NCBI GenBank assembly: GCA_020746105.1
Contig: CM036658.1
Coordinates: 10,338,689 to 10,402,688 of the forward strand
Source: Trogon surrucura
Lineage: Eukaryota; Chordata; Aves; Trogoniformes; Trogonidae
Length of the DNA: 64,000 bases
Direction: 5' to 3'
Below the pieces are notes generated by a model, which was not told the DNA's origin, made no database searches, and saw only the letters and a list, made by a program, of their open reading frames with translations. Position numbers and translations under genes: made by a program. Below, in pieces: positions 46,291 to 59,180 of this stretch; within the stretch, counting starts at the first letter, position 1, and every line of letters starts with the position of its first letter.

Positions 46291-47277
46291 AAGGATGAAT
46301 GATGTCTAAATTGCTCTAGCTGAGGTTCCACTTAAGTCTGACCAATTTTTACAAAAATAGTTCAAAATGTCATATATATCGGGATGTTCAGGAAGCATGT
46401 AAGTGTACATTTAAATACAGAAAACATTCCCAGGGAAAAATTTATAATACAGATTATTTTAGAATCCACGTTTTTCCCATATGCTTGACTTTTTCCTTCC
46501 CAAAAAAGGGAGGGAAGTTATTTTTAAGCAAGGCACTCCTACTATTTTGGCGTTTAGAAAAGTAAAAATGTGGGTTATCACTTTGCTAAAGCAAGACCCA
46601 AGTAAACTAGACATCTTAGACATAAATAATTTCTTTTAGTCCTAAAAGTTATAACTCTCAATGGGCACATTAGATTGTTAGTTCAAAACATTCTCAGCTA
46701 TTTGTTACCCTGAATCATTAAAAGCATCCAATGATCAATGCCTAGATCAGTACAGTTACTAAAAGTACAAATGACAGGAAAATGTCAGTTTTAAAAACCA
46801 CAGTTTTTCTCTTATTACTGGTGCTGTCATGTTATTTTCCTACCACAGAGCTGAGAGGAGTTGAATTTGTCATAGACTAGTCCTGTCTTAGAGAGAGTTT
46901 TTGCTTAATTAAGGAGACTGCAGTGTTGGGCCCATCTGCTTACCCGTGGCCGCAGATTGAAGCCATAAATCACATAAATTGTAACACACACTTGTTATAA
47001 AAGAATATGCTTGCCTAACAGGGTTTTTCAGTAGGATAAAGTGTTTTATTTGTTGCTTTGTTTAATGGCAAAGATACTACATTAAAAATGATAGTTACGG
47101 GTGTGTGAACTTGTGCTTCTGTACATTTCAGGAGCATGGTCCTACCTTTTTACTGTTAGGTGCCATACACCAGTTTTAGGATGATAGCATATGGTGCTGT
47201 GCAGACTCACCATCTCATAGATTGCCTGTGGCCCCACCAACCTCTTATATATATAAAACAGCAAACTCGTTTTGGTT
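46291..47277. other. Intergenic, unannotated
   Basis: AT-rich, nothing recognised. Confidence 0.6.
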
Positions 47278-48472
47278 TGTCGTGGTTTGACCCTGGCTGG
47301 CCGCCAGGTACCCACACAGCCGCTCTCTCACTCCCCCTTCACTCCTAGGCAGGGGGAGAAGATATTTCCAAGGGTTCAGGGTTTGAGATAAGGACAGGGA
47401 GATCACCCTCATTTACCGTCCCGGGCAAAACAGACTCGATTTTGGCGAAATTAGGTACATTTATTAAAAGAACCAATCAGAGAGGAGTAGTGAGAAGTGA
47501 GAAAGAGCAAACAGATCTTAAAAACAGAACACCTTCCCCCCACCCCTCCCTTCTTCCCGGGCATAACATCAGTCCTGGTTTCTCCACCTCCTCCCCCCGA
47601 GCGGCGCAGGGGGACAGGGAATGGTGGTTATGGTCAGTTCATCCGACGTTGGTTCCACCGCTTTTTCACTCCGGGGGAGGACTCTTCACTCTTCCCCAGG
47701 GCCATTGTGGGGTCCCTCTCACGGGAGACAAGCTTCATGCTCCCTTCTCCGACGTGAGTCGTCCCACGAAGGGCAATTCGTCACAAACTGCCCAAGGTGA
47801 GACACCTCACGAGGGGCAGCCCACCCCTCGTGAGTCTGAGGCGCAGTCCTTCGGGGGAAACTGCTCCAGCATGAGTCCCCTGCAGTGTCACAAAAGTCCC
47901 ACCGGCCAACCTGCTCCAGCATGGGCATTCCTCTCTGCCACAGGCTACAGATTCCGGCAGCGACTTGCTCTGATGCTGCTTCCCACGGGCTACAGCCCCC
48001 TTCAGGCATCCACCCACATGGGCTGGGGTCCTCTACATGGTGGACATCTACGCGGTGATCCTCACGGTGGACATCTACACCCCGCCCATGGGCTGCAGGG
48101 GGACAACCCAGTTCACCATGGTCTTCACCACGGACCCGGGGGACTCTCTGCTCTGGCGCCTGGAGCTCATCCTCCCTCCCCTCCTTCTTCACTGACCTTG
48201 GTGTCTGCACAGATTCTCACTCCTCCATCTCTGTGCCAGCTGTAATGGCCCAGTTCTTTTCCCCATTCTTAAATATGTTTTCACAGAGGCGTTCCTCTCC
48301 TATCACTTAACTGATGGGCTCAGCCTTGGCCAGCGGCGGGTCCCTCTTTGGAGCCGGCTGGCATTGGCTCTATCAAACTTGGGGAGCTTCTAGCAGCTTC
48401 TTGCAGAAGCCACCCTGCAGCTCCCCCCTGCCGCCACCAAAATCCGGCCAGGCCAAACCAAAACAGCCACAC
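47278..48472 (-). mobile_element. ERVL-type solo LTR, minus strand, about 1.2 kb
   Basis: Starts TGTCGTGGTTTGACCCTGGC, the reverse of the usual avian ERVL 3' end. Later it has CATGGTCTTCACCACGG, CACTGACCTTGGTGTCTGC, AAATATGTTTTCACAGAGGC, TGATGGGCTCAGCCTTGGC and GAGCCGGCTGGCATTGGCTC, all hallmarks of this LTR type. GC-rich with little decay, suggesting a younger age than the other LTRs. The open frames over it (267 codons at 47442-48245 plus, 163 at 47719-48210 minus) are LTR sequence, not genes. Right border is approximate. Confidence 0.85.
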
Positions 48473-49486
48473 ACAAACTCTTTACCAATACTTCAGATTT
48501 TGGGCTTCATGAGTGATACCTCCTGCTTACTCCATGGAAGAAGTGCTTGAATAACTTTTTTGAGGTAGTCTGATTTTATACTAGAAAAAGAGTGGTTCAA
48601 TTGTTAAAAATTGTTTGGAAGAGACCAGAATAAACTAAAAATCTTGTAATTCAAGAATGTGTAAATATTTTCCTTTTTCTAATGGCATCTGAAGTTTCAC
48701 CTATTAGACTGACTTGTTCTGTAAAAATGTGTTGCTATTCGTTGACCATATGCATCTTTTCAATATTATTTTGGTATACCTTATTTTGAAAAGATGGCAA
48801 ATGCTCTCACTTGGGCTCTTACCACTATTATTTTTGCCCACTCCAAACATTAACATTTATTAAAATGTGGAAGAGCATGCTGAGAAATGGAAAATACTGA
48901 AAATGGTAAATTGTACATTGAAGGGAATGTCTGTGAAATGCAGTTTGCTTTTTCCTCTTTTTGTTCCACTTTCAGTACAGCAAATCACAAAATACCTATT
49001 GATTCCCCATAGACCCTAGTCTCCCATGAACAAAATCCTATTGGAAGTGGGGCAGAGCGGAACTCGCATTCTGTAAGAACTGAGGTATCCAACTGAACTC
49101 CTATCTGTGTGCTGAGGACTTGTAAACACCACACATTTGTGACAAACTGTTTCAGCCAGTCTAGCAAGCCATCCTGTCTTTCTGACATCTTCCTGTGAAT
49201 GTCTAGTTGTTGTGTTAAAATAAACTTTGTAAAAATTGAGGTTTTGGACTTGTCCTTTTAAGCCAGTCCTTCTACTCCTCTGTGAAAACAAACAAACAAA
49301 CTCAAACAAACCAAGCCAAGACAACACTCTTGTAAACTTTCTGTTGTTCAGTTTTGTATCATCCTTTGCTACCTGTTTTCTTTCCCCAGAAGTAAATGTT
49401 CAGACTGTAATGTCTACTCAGATGAAAAAAATTATACTGTGGATCTATCTGATTTTGCACCTTAGTTTTTGCTGCCTTCTCCTTTC
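48473..49486. other. Intergenic, unannotated
   Basis: Lies between an ERVL-type LTR and LTR B; 103-codon minus frame at 49016 not recognised. Confidence 0.6.
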
Positions 49487-50275
49487 TGGTCTTGTTTTAC
49501 ATAAACCTAAAAACGCCAATTCTGTTTAGTGATCTTTATTTTCCAGTTAGTGTCTTCTAAAAGGCTGCACATTCTGAAGTCAGCAGCATGTCTTTGCAGA
49601 CAGCGTGTGCTACTGGCAGTGATAACACCTGATGTTTGCAGTCACTGCCTGGGACTGGGATGCAGAAAGGCTCTTGCTGATACTTATTCCTCTAGTGACC
49701 AAGGCCACTGCTGGCTCTTGTGTGCCACGCTGGGGGTGCCGGGTAGTGAGAGGGGGCACAAGGAAGTAAAAGGTGGCACCTCCAGGGGGTAATAGACAGG
49801 ACAGGTGACCAACGAGAGTATTCCATTCCATCTACGTCATATTTAGTATAAATTGAGTGATCACGAGGGTTTCTGCCCTTCCTTTCCCTGTTCTGCAATG
49901 GCCAGTGTCCAGAGAGGACTCCATCTGACCTCCTGATTTTGATCCGGATCCTGAGTTCCCGAATCCAGCTCCTGTATCCAGCTCCCGCCGCCGCTGAGCC
50001 TGGGGTTTCCCCAGTGCCTCCTGCTCTGCAGCACCAGTGGGGATTGATATCGGGGGAGGGAGTCGGGTTTGACACCAGGCTAATATATATAGTTGTATAT
50101 AGTTCTTTATTTCACCATTATTTCCATTACTGTTTCATTAAAGCTGTTCTAGCTTTTTTTCTCTAACCCGTAAGTCTCTCTGCCTCATTCCGTTTTCCTT
50201 CCCGTTTTGGGGGGAAGAGGGGGTTAGAGAGCATCTGTCCACATTTAGTGGCCAACCCAGCCCTAACCTGCAACA
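49487..50275 (+). mobile_element. Solo LTR B, same family as LTR A
   Basis: Aligns with LTR A over its whole length: the same TACGTCA (49833), TATAAA (49847), ATTAAAG (about 50137) and closing AACCTGCAACA. The first 30 bases are more diverged (TGGTCTTGTTTTAC) and no target-site duplication is evident. Located 7.5 kb upstream of the FBN2 start codon. Confidence 0.88.
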
Positions 50276-51189
50276 ACCTGTTTGAGATCATTGATGACAG
50301 AAATATCTCTCAACTATCTTTCTCTCTCTGACTCTTCAGCTGTTCACTCATGCCCACTGAAACTGATGTATGCTCCCCATCTTAATTGTTTCCGTCAGGG
50401 CCTGGTCTTCATCTGTTATCTTTCTCTGTTATCTTGACCACAGAAACATTTAAAAAGTATTTCTGGACAAGACCATGAAAAGTCATCTGGCTGATCATTG
50501 CCACTGTAAAGCAAAAGAAAGAAAAAAAGAAAAAAAGAAAATCTCCAGTCACAACCTGTATCCTACAAATTGAACATTTAACCTGTGCCTCAAGCACAGG
50601 GATTTGGCAGGGCTGCAGGTGACGTGCTACAAATGCCATTGATTTGACACTAAAAACTTTCCCAGACATCTAAGAGGAATCCTGTTTTATTCATTTTAAA
50701 TGCCTCCCCTCAATACACTTGTTATTTCCAGCATCTTCTTGTATGCTTCAGTTTTGAGGAATACTGTTGTGTCTTTTTGTAGTCTTCTCTGACTAAACCA
50801 GTGCAGGGGGGGAGGTTTCAGGCTTTCCAGGTCTTCACTCCTTCTTGTTATTTTGATTCTTTTTACTGGGCTGAACTCCTTCAAGTGAGGTGCCGAAGAC
50901 TCAAGACAGTTCTGTAGCTGAGATTGTGCCCAAGATGATAAAGAGAGGAAAGCAACTCATTTATTTTACAGCCGAAAATCAATAGTATTTATGGACTATA
51001 GGGTGCTTGTAGTTGTCAAAACAGTACTATTTATATTAATCACTTTAGCTTATATTATTCTATAATATTCCAGTCTTCTTCTACAGGAGTGCTAGCAAAA
51101 CAATAAAACCACTCGCATTTCAATTTACTGAGTTGCATACTCTTGTATTCTATTTTTTTTTTACTTTTTCTGATTTTCTTGTCACTTAT
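50276..51189. other. Intergenic, unannotated
   Basis: A purine-rich (GAAA)n tract near 50514-50540; otherwise nothing recognised. Confidence 0.6.
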
Positions 51190-51500
51190 CTAATTTATCA
51201 GACCATTTTGAATTCTAATCCTCCTCTGCAGTGTAGTTGTGCTCCCTCCAGCTTGGCATTGATCTGCAAATAGAATAAACTTTTACTATCTGCTCTTAAA
51301 AAAATTAAATAGTAGTGGATCCAAGGCTGTCTGAAACTGATGCATAGTACTTTCTTCCTCCCTGACCAATCATCTATTCACTATGTAATTTAATCCAGAC
51401 TGTGATTTCTTGCTTGCTTAGAAGAATGTCAACTGAGATTGTTCCAAAAGCATTACTAAAATCAGGTAGACAATAGATTTTTTTTCTATCCATCTGCCCT
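51190..51500 (-). mobile_element. Ancient LINE remnant (L3/CR1 type)
   Basis: CAGCTTGGCATTGATCTGCA, TTGTTCCAAAAGCATTACTA and AAATCAGGTAGACAATAG are reversed RT motifs (Ala-Asp-Asp region, Lys-Ala-Phe region) seen in much older, more decayed LINEs than the CR1 copies around. No frame remains. Confidence 0.6.
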
Positions 51501-51607
51501 TCTATCCGCCCATGTCTTGCTTGCTTTTGACAGCTCTCTCTTGCTTGTTTTTGATGTAGTTATTTTCACATGGAAAGTTGAATTATTTCTTTTCCATCAT
51601 TTCAGAC

Positions 51608-51738
51608 TAGATGAACAAGTAGATGTTGCATTGGGGGACATAGTTTAGTAGGTTGATAGGGCTGGAACAAAGGCTGGACTCAGTGATCTTCAAGGCCTCT
51701 TCCAGCTGAAACTGTTCTATGATTCTATGATTCTGTCC
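51608..51738 (+). mobile_element. CR1 3' terminal fragment
   Basis: GATGAACAAGTAGATGTTGC to CTGAAACTGTTCTATGATTC with a repeated ATTCTATG tail. Same 3' type as copy 1 at 1-1425. Confidence 0.9.
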
Positions 51739-54610
51739 TAAATCTCACCGAGATGATGTATTCCAATATATATTCCTCTACTTCTTCATCCATCTGAAAG
51801 CATACACAGTATTTATTATGCAGTATATTAATAACATCTCCACAATTACTTTGTACAGAGTTACTGGGACAGTTTTCTTGGTCTAAACCAATGGGAAAGT
51901 TGTAGGAGTTGCTGCTATAAACACAAGTATTGCACCACAAATTACAAATCTGAGAATCTAGGGATCCTGTTTAACGTGATCTCTCTTACATTTCAGTGCT
52001 TCTGCATGCCTCCATGAAGATAAAGTTTTAAGTAAAGACAATGAGGATGAACTGTGAGAATATTTAAGAGTTGCAGCCAATTCAGTATTTAAGAATTGCA
52101 GCTAGTTCAGTTCACCTGAGTTCCACCATTGACATAAATGGTGCAGTTCTGTATTGACTGCTACTGCATCATTGCTTAAAGCCAATTTTCTCTTTTTTAA
52201 TTTAATATTACTTCATCTATGGAATCACAAAAATAAAGCAATATTGACAGTGGTCTCAACAATGTCTGGTAAGCCCTAAACTAAGTGGTAGTATTGTCTG
52301 AAGAAAAATAATTCTCCACAAGAAATGAGCAGACAACAATTTTCTGTTGTGTTTGTTTTGTGTTTTTCCTCTCTGATGGGCATAAGATCATTGTTTTTGC
52401 ATACTAGAACCGGTCTTTTTTTTTTTAACCAAATTAAGATTGGTTTATGGAATATAAATTCAGGTAGACTGATTTGTTGCTTGCTGTAAGACACATGCAG
52501 ATATTGAGTTGTTCCTTTATACAGGCACATACTTATGAAAGGCAAAGCTGGTAATTTTCACTCAAGTGCAAATTGAAACAGATGGGTGCCAAGTTTATGT
52601 AAGGTTCAAATCGGCATCATCTTGACATATAAAACCCTAGTCATTGTTCACAAGATTTAAAAAAGTCCCTGCTCAAAACACTTAGAGAAATAAAAATCTG
52701 TTATATATGTTATTACAAAAGTATAATATATAATACTGTATAGATTATTGTGTGTATAGAGAATATTACATATATAAAATATGTGTTATAATTACAGAAT
52801 GCTTCAAAAACCTGTGATAGCACTACATATACTAAGAACAATTCAAACTCTGCATTAACTTATTTCAGCAGCACTATGCCAGCATATTGTAATTACAGGA
52901 AGTTACATACAACGTGCCCTTTGTATAAACTGCTGGAGAGAAAAAGAATAGGTCATACACCAATGTGGATTCCTTAAGGAAAATGGCAGTCAGCAGAAAT
53001 GTTTGTAATGTGGCTTTTCCAATGAAGGATTTTTCTGAATACACTGATGGTCTCAAATCCAGCTGTAGTGCCTGTGAATATAAGTACATGATTTGTTATA
53101 TAGCCTGCTACGCATAGCCTCTTAAACAGATACCTAGAGATGAAAGCACTTAAATATACTAGGAAACTTAAATATACTAGGAAACTTTTTTTTTATTTTC
53201 TTAAAAATATAATTTCAGTCTTTTAAAATCTTAAACCCTAAGGTACAATCAGCCCTGATGTTTTTATTAGGTAAAACAAGTCAGGACTCAAGATTATAGA
53301 CTCAAGGTTTGCAGTCACATGAATCTCAATGTATTAGGGAGAGAAGGCATGCTAATTCCATACAGATGTTCTATTGCATTCCTGTAAATTTTCAGACTGA
53401 AAAGGAAATGCTAGTTACACCCCTTTTCCCTTCAGCCTACGGTAGAACATTTCACAGATTGCATATGTGTTTTGCATTCAAAGAAAAATAGTTATAGAGC
53501 TCTTTGACCAGATACTCCGTTTTTAAATTGCCATTGACATTTTTAAATCAAAAACCTGCGTTTGCTAGTTTGAACATCATATCTATGGCAGATTTACATT
53601 ATTTAACAGTCTAGGAAACCTAGCTTTTGAGCCTCAGTTTTTTTTTTTTCAACATGCGTACACAGAAATATAAACGGCTTTATTCACTTAGATGTCCTTT
53701 GCTTAGGTAGAAAGCATATTTATATGTATGTGCAAATATGCAAGTATGGGTTTATATAAGAAAAAATTAAATTTTTTTTAGGAGGACTTCTTGTCAGCTT
53801 CCCAGTTAGAGCTAAGAAAATAGAACAAAGAAAATGTGGTAACACTTAGCTTAAAAAGTACTCTGCATGGAATAAGAAAAAAGACTTGTAAGACTACAAT
53901 GACAGAATTTGTCAGAGCAGCAGCTAAACCCAAGCCATATTCTCCACTGATTTCTGTTGGCACAGACCTTAGAGAGACTTTGAACAGTGAAATATATATG
54001 TGAATGTGACACTAGAAAACATCCAGTATGCACCTTCCCAGCCAGAGAAAAGTCATAGACCCAGGCAGCGATGGGAACGACTAGATAACAGAAGAAGAGC
54101 AGAAATATGCTGCTTTGGGTGAAGTTGTTGTAAACTCTTCAAGCTTTGAGTTTGCACATCACCATCCAGGTTTGAAGGAAGGCAGACTTCAATATAGTTT
54201 GTTTGTTCAAAGCACTCATCCATCCATGCTGTGTACTGGATCTCACCAGTGACAGCTACACTTAAACAACTGATAATACAATTCCTGTTTGTAAACCTAG
54301 CGTAGTAAAACTTCTCTTAAATCACTGTTCAGGAGACTCGCAGAGGTCTGTTGCCAAACAGAAATGGTCTTTACCTGTCAGTCAAAGTTTGTTTTTGAAC
54401 CTGTGAGGATACTTCAGGCCACTTAGGGTATGGTTGAGGTCAGGATGGACACCTACTCACAGCAGATCCACTTTGTCTTTATAGTCTAGTGTACTGCATT
54501 GTAAAATACTTTTTTTGTTATGTTGTATTCAGTTATCTTTATTGAAACAATACTGTTATGGAAGTGTTTTCCAGAATCTTCTTTTCAGCCAGGTAATGCC
54601 AAAGGCAGAA
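51739..54610. other. Intergenic, unannotated
   Basis: AT-rich with TA-rich runs near 52700-52790 and the 18-bp duplication at 53148. No frame recognised. Confidence 0.6.
53148..53183. repeat. 18-bp perfect tandem duplication
   Basis: Two copies of ACTTAAATATACTAGGAA followed by a partial third (ACTT). Confidence 0.9.
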
Positions 54611-55000
54611 TTTCTCATAGAATCATAAAAACTGTTGGACTGGAAGGGACCTGTAAAGGTCATCTGGTCCAACCTCCCTGCAGCAAGCAGGGACATCGTT
54701 AACTAAATCAGGTTGCTCAGAGCCCCATCAAGCCTGACCTGGAATGTCTCCAGGAATGGGGTCTCTCCCACCTCTCTGGGCAACGTGTTCTAGCATTTCA
54801 CCACGCTGATAGTAAAGTACTTCTTCCTAATGTCTAAAATCTACCCTGCTCTTGTTTAAAATCATTGCCTTTTGTCCTATTGATACACACCCTTCTAAAT
54901 AGTCCCTTCCCAGCTTTCCTGTAGGTCCCCTTTGGGTATTGGAAGGCTGCTATAAGGTCTCCCTGGAGCACCCTCTTGAAGTTCAACAACTTACAAAGCA
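54611..55000 (-). mobile_element. CR1 3' fragment
   Basis: CATAGAATCATAAAAACTG, GGTCATCTGGTCCAACCTCC, then the reversed 3' UTR/C-terminal part to about 55000. No intact frame. Confidence 0.9.
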
Positions 55001-56044
55001 TGGGGTTTTTTTCTCCCTAATCTGTTGATTGTTATCTATTTATCAAGTTACTTGAGTTGTCATTCACAATCATCTTAACTGTAAACCAATTCTGCTACTA
55101 TTTACAGTTGTAACTGCTTTTTATATTAATACAGTGACATATAGGGGCTTCATTAATGGATCAAAACTGTGTTCTGCAGCATGAGGTAAACATGAATAAA
55201 GGTTTTTGGATAGCAAAATACTGTGATCGGTATAAAAGAGGCAGAAACTGTCTAGGAGAGAATGCACAGAAGAAATATTGGTAAGCTTGACAGGGGGATT
55301 CATTATGCATGTTCCACAGGCCAGGCACCAGTCAGTTCCTTGGTCCCAAGAATGAGCAAGACTCTTAGAAAGTAAGATCACGTGACCTTTATTTGATATA
55401 ATAGAGGATGTGGAATCAGTGAAACAATGGAAGGAGTTTGTCTTTTTATTATGGTTACATATTGCATTTCAAAGTACTAGACAAAGAGTGGTCATCACTG
55501 GCATGAGAGACGGCAGCCAGGACAAGATTTTTAGTCTTACAGGTGGAATATCATATGCAGTGCAAGAGATGCAAATTGCAAATGATGGTGAAACCATGGG
55601 CCTGAAAGACAGGCAGGATGGCAATCTTACTACAAATAGTTAGAGGAAGGAGGCTGGAAAACCAGCTAAGTTTTCTTTCATCCTTGCAGGCCTTATACCA
55701 GCAGTCTGAATTCCAAGACAACAAATTAGAGAAACGGGCCTGGGTTTGATTTAGAGGACAAAGACTTTCTGATTAAATGAGGTGACTAGAACCAAAAAAG
55801 AGACTATACCTTCATTCTTTGGAAAAGCGATAATGTATAGATGAAGGGCAGAGCATGGAAAAAGAAATCCTGAACCAGAGTTCTGAGGTTTTTAAATAAA
55901 GTTAGAGGCCTAACGAGTACATCTTATGTTATCTCAGATACCCAAATCTCAGAACATTTGAGTTTCACATTCACCAGTCATTCCCCAAATAAGAGTGAGA
56001 TATTTTTTTTTGAAGCTGTAGGCTTTTTTCCTGAGGCTGTAAGA
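55001..56044. other. Intergenic, unannotated
   Basis: Frames of 86 (minus, 55121) and 77 codons (plus, 55410) have no recognised family. Confidence 0.6.
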
Positions 56045-57025
56045 CATGGAAACCAGAACAAGTGGGGTTCCTGAGGGGTCCGTTCTGGGTCGAGTGCTCT
56101 TCAACATCTTTGTCAGCGACATGGATAACAGCATCGACTGCACCCTCAGCAAGTTTGCCGACGACACCAAGCTGTGTGGTGCCTTGGACTCACTTGAGGG
56201 AAGAGATACCATCCAGAGGGACCTTGATAGGCTTGAGAAATGGGCCAGTGCAAACTGCATGAGATTCAACAAGTCAAAGTGCAAGGTCCTGCACCTGGGT
56301 CAGGCCAATCCTAGGCACAAATATAAACGAGGCACAGAGTGGGTTGAGAGTAGCCCTGAAGAGAAGGATTTGGGGGTGTTGATAGACGAGAAACTCAACA
56401 TGAGCCGGCAGTGTGCTCATGCAGCCCAGAAGGCCAACCGCATCCTGGATGTATCAGGAGAAGTGCGGCCAGCAGGTCAAGAGAGGTAATTCTCCCCCTT
56501 TGCTCTTGTGAGACCCCACCTCAACTACTGTGTCCAGTTCTGATGTCCCCACCATAAGAGGGAAATGGATCTGTTGGAGCATGTTCAGAGGAGGGCCACA
56601 AAGGTGATCCAGGGGCTAGACAGGCTGCAGGAGCTGTTATTGTTCAGTCTTGAAAAGAGAAGACTCCGGAGGGACTTTATGACTGCCTTCCAGTATCTGA
56701 AGGGCACCTACAGGAAGGCTGGGGAGGGACTTTTGAAAAAAAGTGTCCACTGATAGGACAAGGGGAAATGGATTTAAGTTAAAGGCAAATAGATTTAGAC
56801 TGGATCTTAGGAAGAAAATTCTTCAGTACGAGAGTGGCAAAACTCTGGAATAGATTACCCAGAAAGGTTGTGGATGCCCCCTCCATAGAGGTTGTTCAAG
56901 GCCAGGTTGGATGAGGCCCTGAGCAACCTGATCTAGTTGAGAGGTGTCCCTTCCCATGGCAGGGAGGTTGGATTAGATGATCTCTAATGTCACTTCCAAC
57001 TTAGGCCATTCTGTCATTCTGTGAT
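56045..57025 (+). mobile_element. CR1 LINE, RT C-terminal part and 3' end
   Basis: Frame 56046-56489 (147 codons) opens with the Gly-Val-Pro-Glu-Gly-Ser-Val-Leu motif and carries Lys-Phe-Ala-Asp-Asp-Thr-Lys-Leu (catalytic Asp pair intact). It ends by frameshift near 56450; a later frame 56565-56753 covers the next part. The 3' end at 57000-57025 is CATTCTGTCATTCTGTGATG, a variant of the octamer tail. 5' truncated at 56045. Confidence 0.95.
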
Positions 57026-58697
57026 GATGCCTGACTATTTTCTATAGTCAAATTATTCTCAAGACTAGAGCTTTTGTCACTTGCTCTGTTTTCTACTTCA
57101 GTGTATTCTCTATGGCATCAAGATAATGTCAAATTCTTTTGTCCCATTTTGACAACAGAATTAGGAAACTAACATTCGGAAAGTGCTTACTCTTGTTATT
57201 GAGAAATTAGTTTATAAATGAGCTTCATTAACAGGAGATACTTTAAGTATAGTATACAATACGAATTTATATCAGAAATCTAGCTATGTGGCTTCAAAGT
57301 TAGACATCCAGTTTAAAATAGTCCTTTATGTTCTCTTTAGTACCAAGGGACCAGTTCATGCCTCTAATCTTAGATACTTCTCGTAGGAAAGTATGCCCCA
57401 CACTCCACCCCTGTGCACCCTTTGCATCTTCTTATCAGCTAACTCAGAACACAGGCATGAGCAAGAGCAGATTGATCCTACCCATGCTTCATAAACAGTA
57501 TCAAGCATCGAGAAAAGTATCTCCGTAGAGAAAATGGGAGATAACAAGAAATGAAGAAATAGTGCAGCTTTTTTTTTCCCATTAATTTGCTTTCAAGATA
57601 ACAATGATGTAGCCACATTTTTTTGAAAAGCCTTATATCTGTAGGATTGCATTCATAGTTGTCTTGGCATGAACAGTTGTCTTCCTATGTATGAAAGTAT
57701 CACAGAATTTGCAAAATATCTCTTCATATACTTTCATTCCCCGAGGAAGAATCTCAAAATAATTTAAGGTTTGTTCTTCAAACATTTCATTAAATAAGTA
57801 AAATGTGATAAATGTATTTGCGCTTTCTCTTTGTAACTGCAATGTAGCATGTTCCTTTGGAAAATAGCATTAATATAAATTCCAGATTTTCCTATCATTT
57901 CCAAAATACAGTACCATAATCTCCTGAGGTCTCTTAAATGTGGTGTACTTAAAATCTGTAATTTGAAACTTCAAGGGGTTTATGCTTTACTTCACCAAGA
58001 AGTAGCTAAATTGTTAATGTTAAAAACCAAACAAAACCACCTGCAGTTTCAAACACAGTTAGGCTGTATCAAATTAGCACTAATCTCCAGGAAAAGATTT
58101 TACAGAGATTGCTAAAGGCATGTCACTGCATGGGACTGTTTGTTAGAAGAGTGTTTTCATGCACAATGCTCTCTCTTACTTTCAAGTATTTGTTTTAAAT
58201 AAAGAAGAAAACAGTGAGAATTTGGACTTTGTAGGATTAAAAGTGGATGTATTTCCCATTAAATGCCAAATACATTAAATCATAATTCACGCAAAGAATA
58301 TTGCATTTCTTTCTGCATACTCTCATCAAAATGAAAATTACTAAAAGTTTTAATTGGAGCCTGGAGCATCGTTCAGTTTAACTATCACAAATCCAAGTAA
58401 CCCAACTTACTTACATTGCCTTCCTTTAGACTTGCCAGCAGTATCCATACAAATAAGGTCCAGAGAAAGGAGAGGAAAAAGAAAGTACAAAACATGCTGG
58501 GAGAAGTCAACAATTAATTCATATTCTCTGGAAAAAGACTGTGGATGAGCTCTGGATGTATTGCTTTCATTAGTAAACTAAGACATTCTTCAATACAAGG
58601 TACTCCAGATTTAGCCTTTGAAAAACTGAGAGGAGAAATTGTCAAGTGTGATTGCATGGGCTGACCTCTTACTAATGTTAATTGAATTATTAAACCT
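57026..58697. other. Intergenic, unannotated
   Basis: AT-rich, nothing recognised. Confidence 0.6.
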
Positions 58698-58898
58698 ACA
58701 GTAAATTAAGGACAGGCTGAGAGAGTTGGAGTTGTTCAGCCCAGAGATGAAAAGGCTCCAGGGAAACCTTATAGAAGCCTTCCAGTACTTCAAAGGGGAC
58801 TAAAAGAAAGATGGGAAGGGTCTCTTAGCAAGAGCATGTAGTGGTAGGACAAAGGGTAATGACTTTACACTGAAAGAGGTCAGGTTTAAATTAGATAA
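58698..58898 (+). mobile_element. CR1 C-terminal fragment cut by LTR C
   Basis: GACAGGCTGAGAGAGTTGG, AAGGCTCCAGGGAAACC and CAGGTTTAAATTAGATA resemble the CR1 region coding for Arg-Leu-Arg-Glu-Leu to the 3' UTR. It stops where LTR C begins at 58899 and does not visibly resume. Confidence 0.8.
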
Positions 58899-59180
58899 TG
58901 TCCTTATTTGAGTTGAAATAGAACCAATTCTGTTCAGTGATTTCAGTTTTCAGCCCAGCCTCTTTTAAGAGACTGCACTTTCTGAAGTTACCAACATGTA
59001 TTTGCAGACAGATAACACCTGATGTTTACAGTCACTGCCTGGGACTGGCATGCAGAAAAGCTCTTGCTTGTATTTATTCCTAATAGTGACCAAGGCCACT
59101 ACTGCTGGATCCTGTGTGCCACACTGGTCTCTCTGTCTTAGTCCATTTTCCCTTCTCTTTTGGGAAGTCAATAGTGGTAG
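58899..59180 (+). mobile_element. LTR C, internally deleted copy of the LTR A/B family
   Basis: Starts TGTCCTTATTTGAG and follows LTR A/B through AACACCTGATGTTTACAG, GTCACTGCCTGGGACTGG and GTGACCAAGGCCACTACTGC to GTGCCACACTGG near 59130. It then jumps to the near-terminal part (TCTCTCTGTCTTAGTCC, CTTTTGGGAAG). The missing piece includes the CRE- and TATA-like sites, so it cannot act as a promoter in the way A or B might. Confidence 0.8.

Noticed and set aside
47442..48245. 267-codon plus-strand open frame
   Set aside because: Lies wholly in an ERVL-type LTR; the product is repetitive His/Pro/Gly-rich and the reverse strand is open too, as expected for GC-rich LTR sequence.
34590..50275. LTR A and LTR B as the two ends of one provirus
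   Set aside because: The 14 kb between them contains FBN2 exons 1-4 and the FBN2 CpG island, not retroviral genes; A also has its own target-site duplication, so they are separate solo LTRs.
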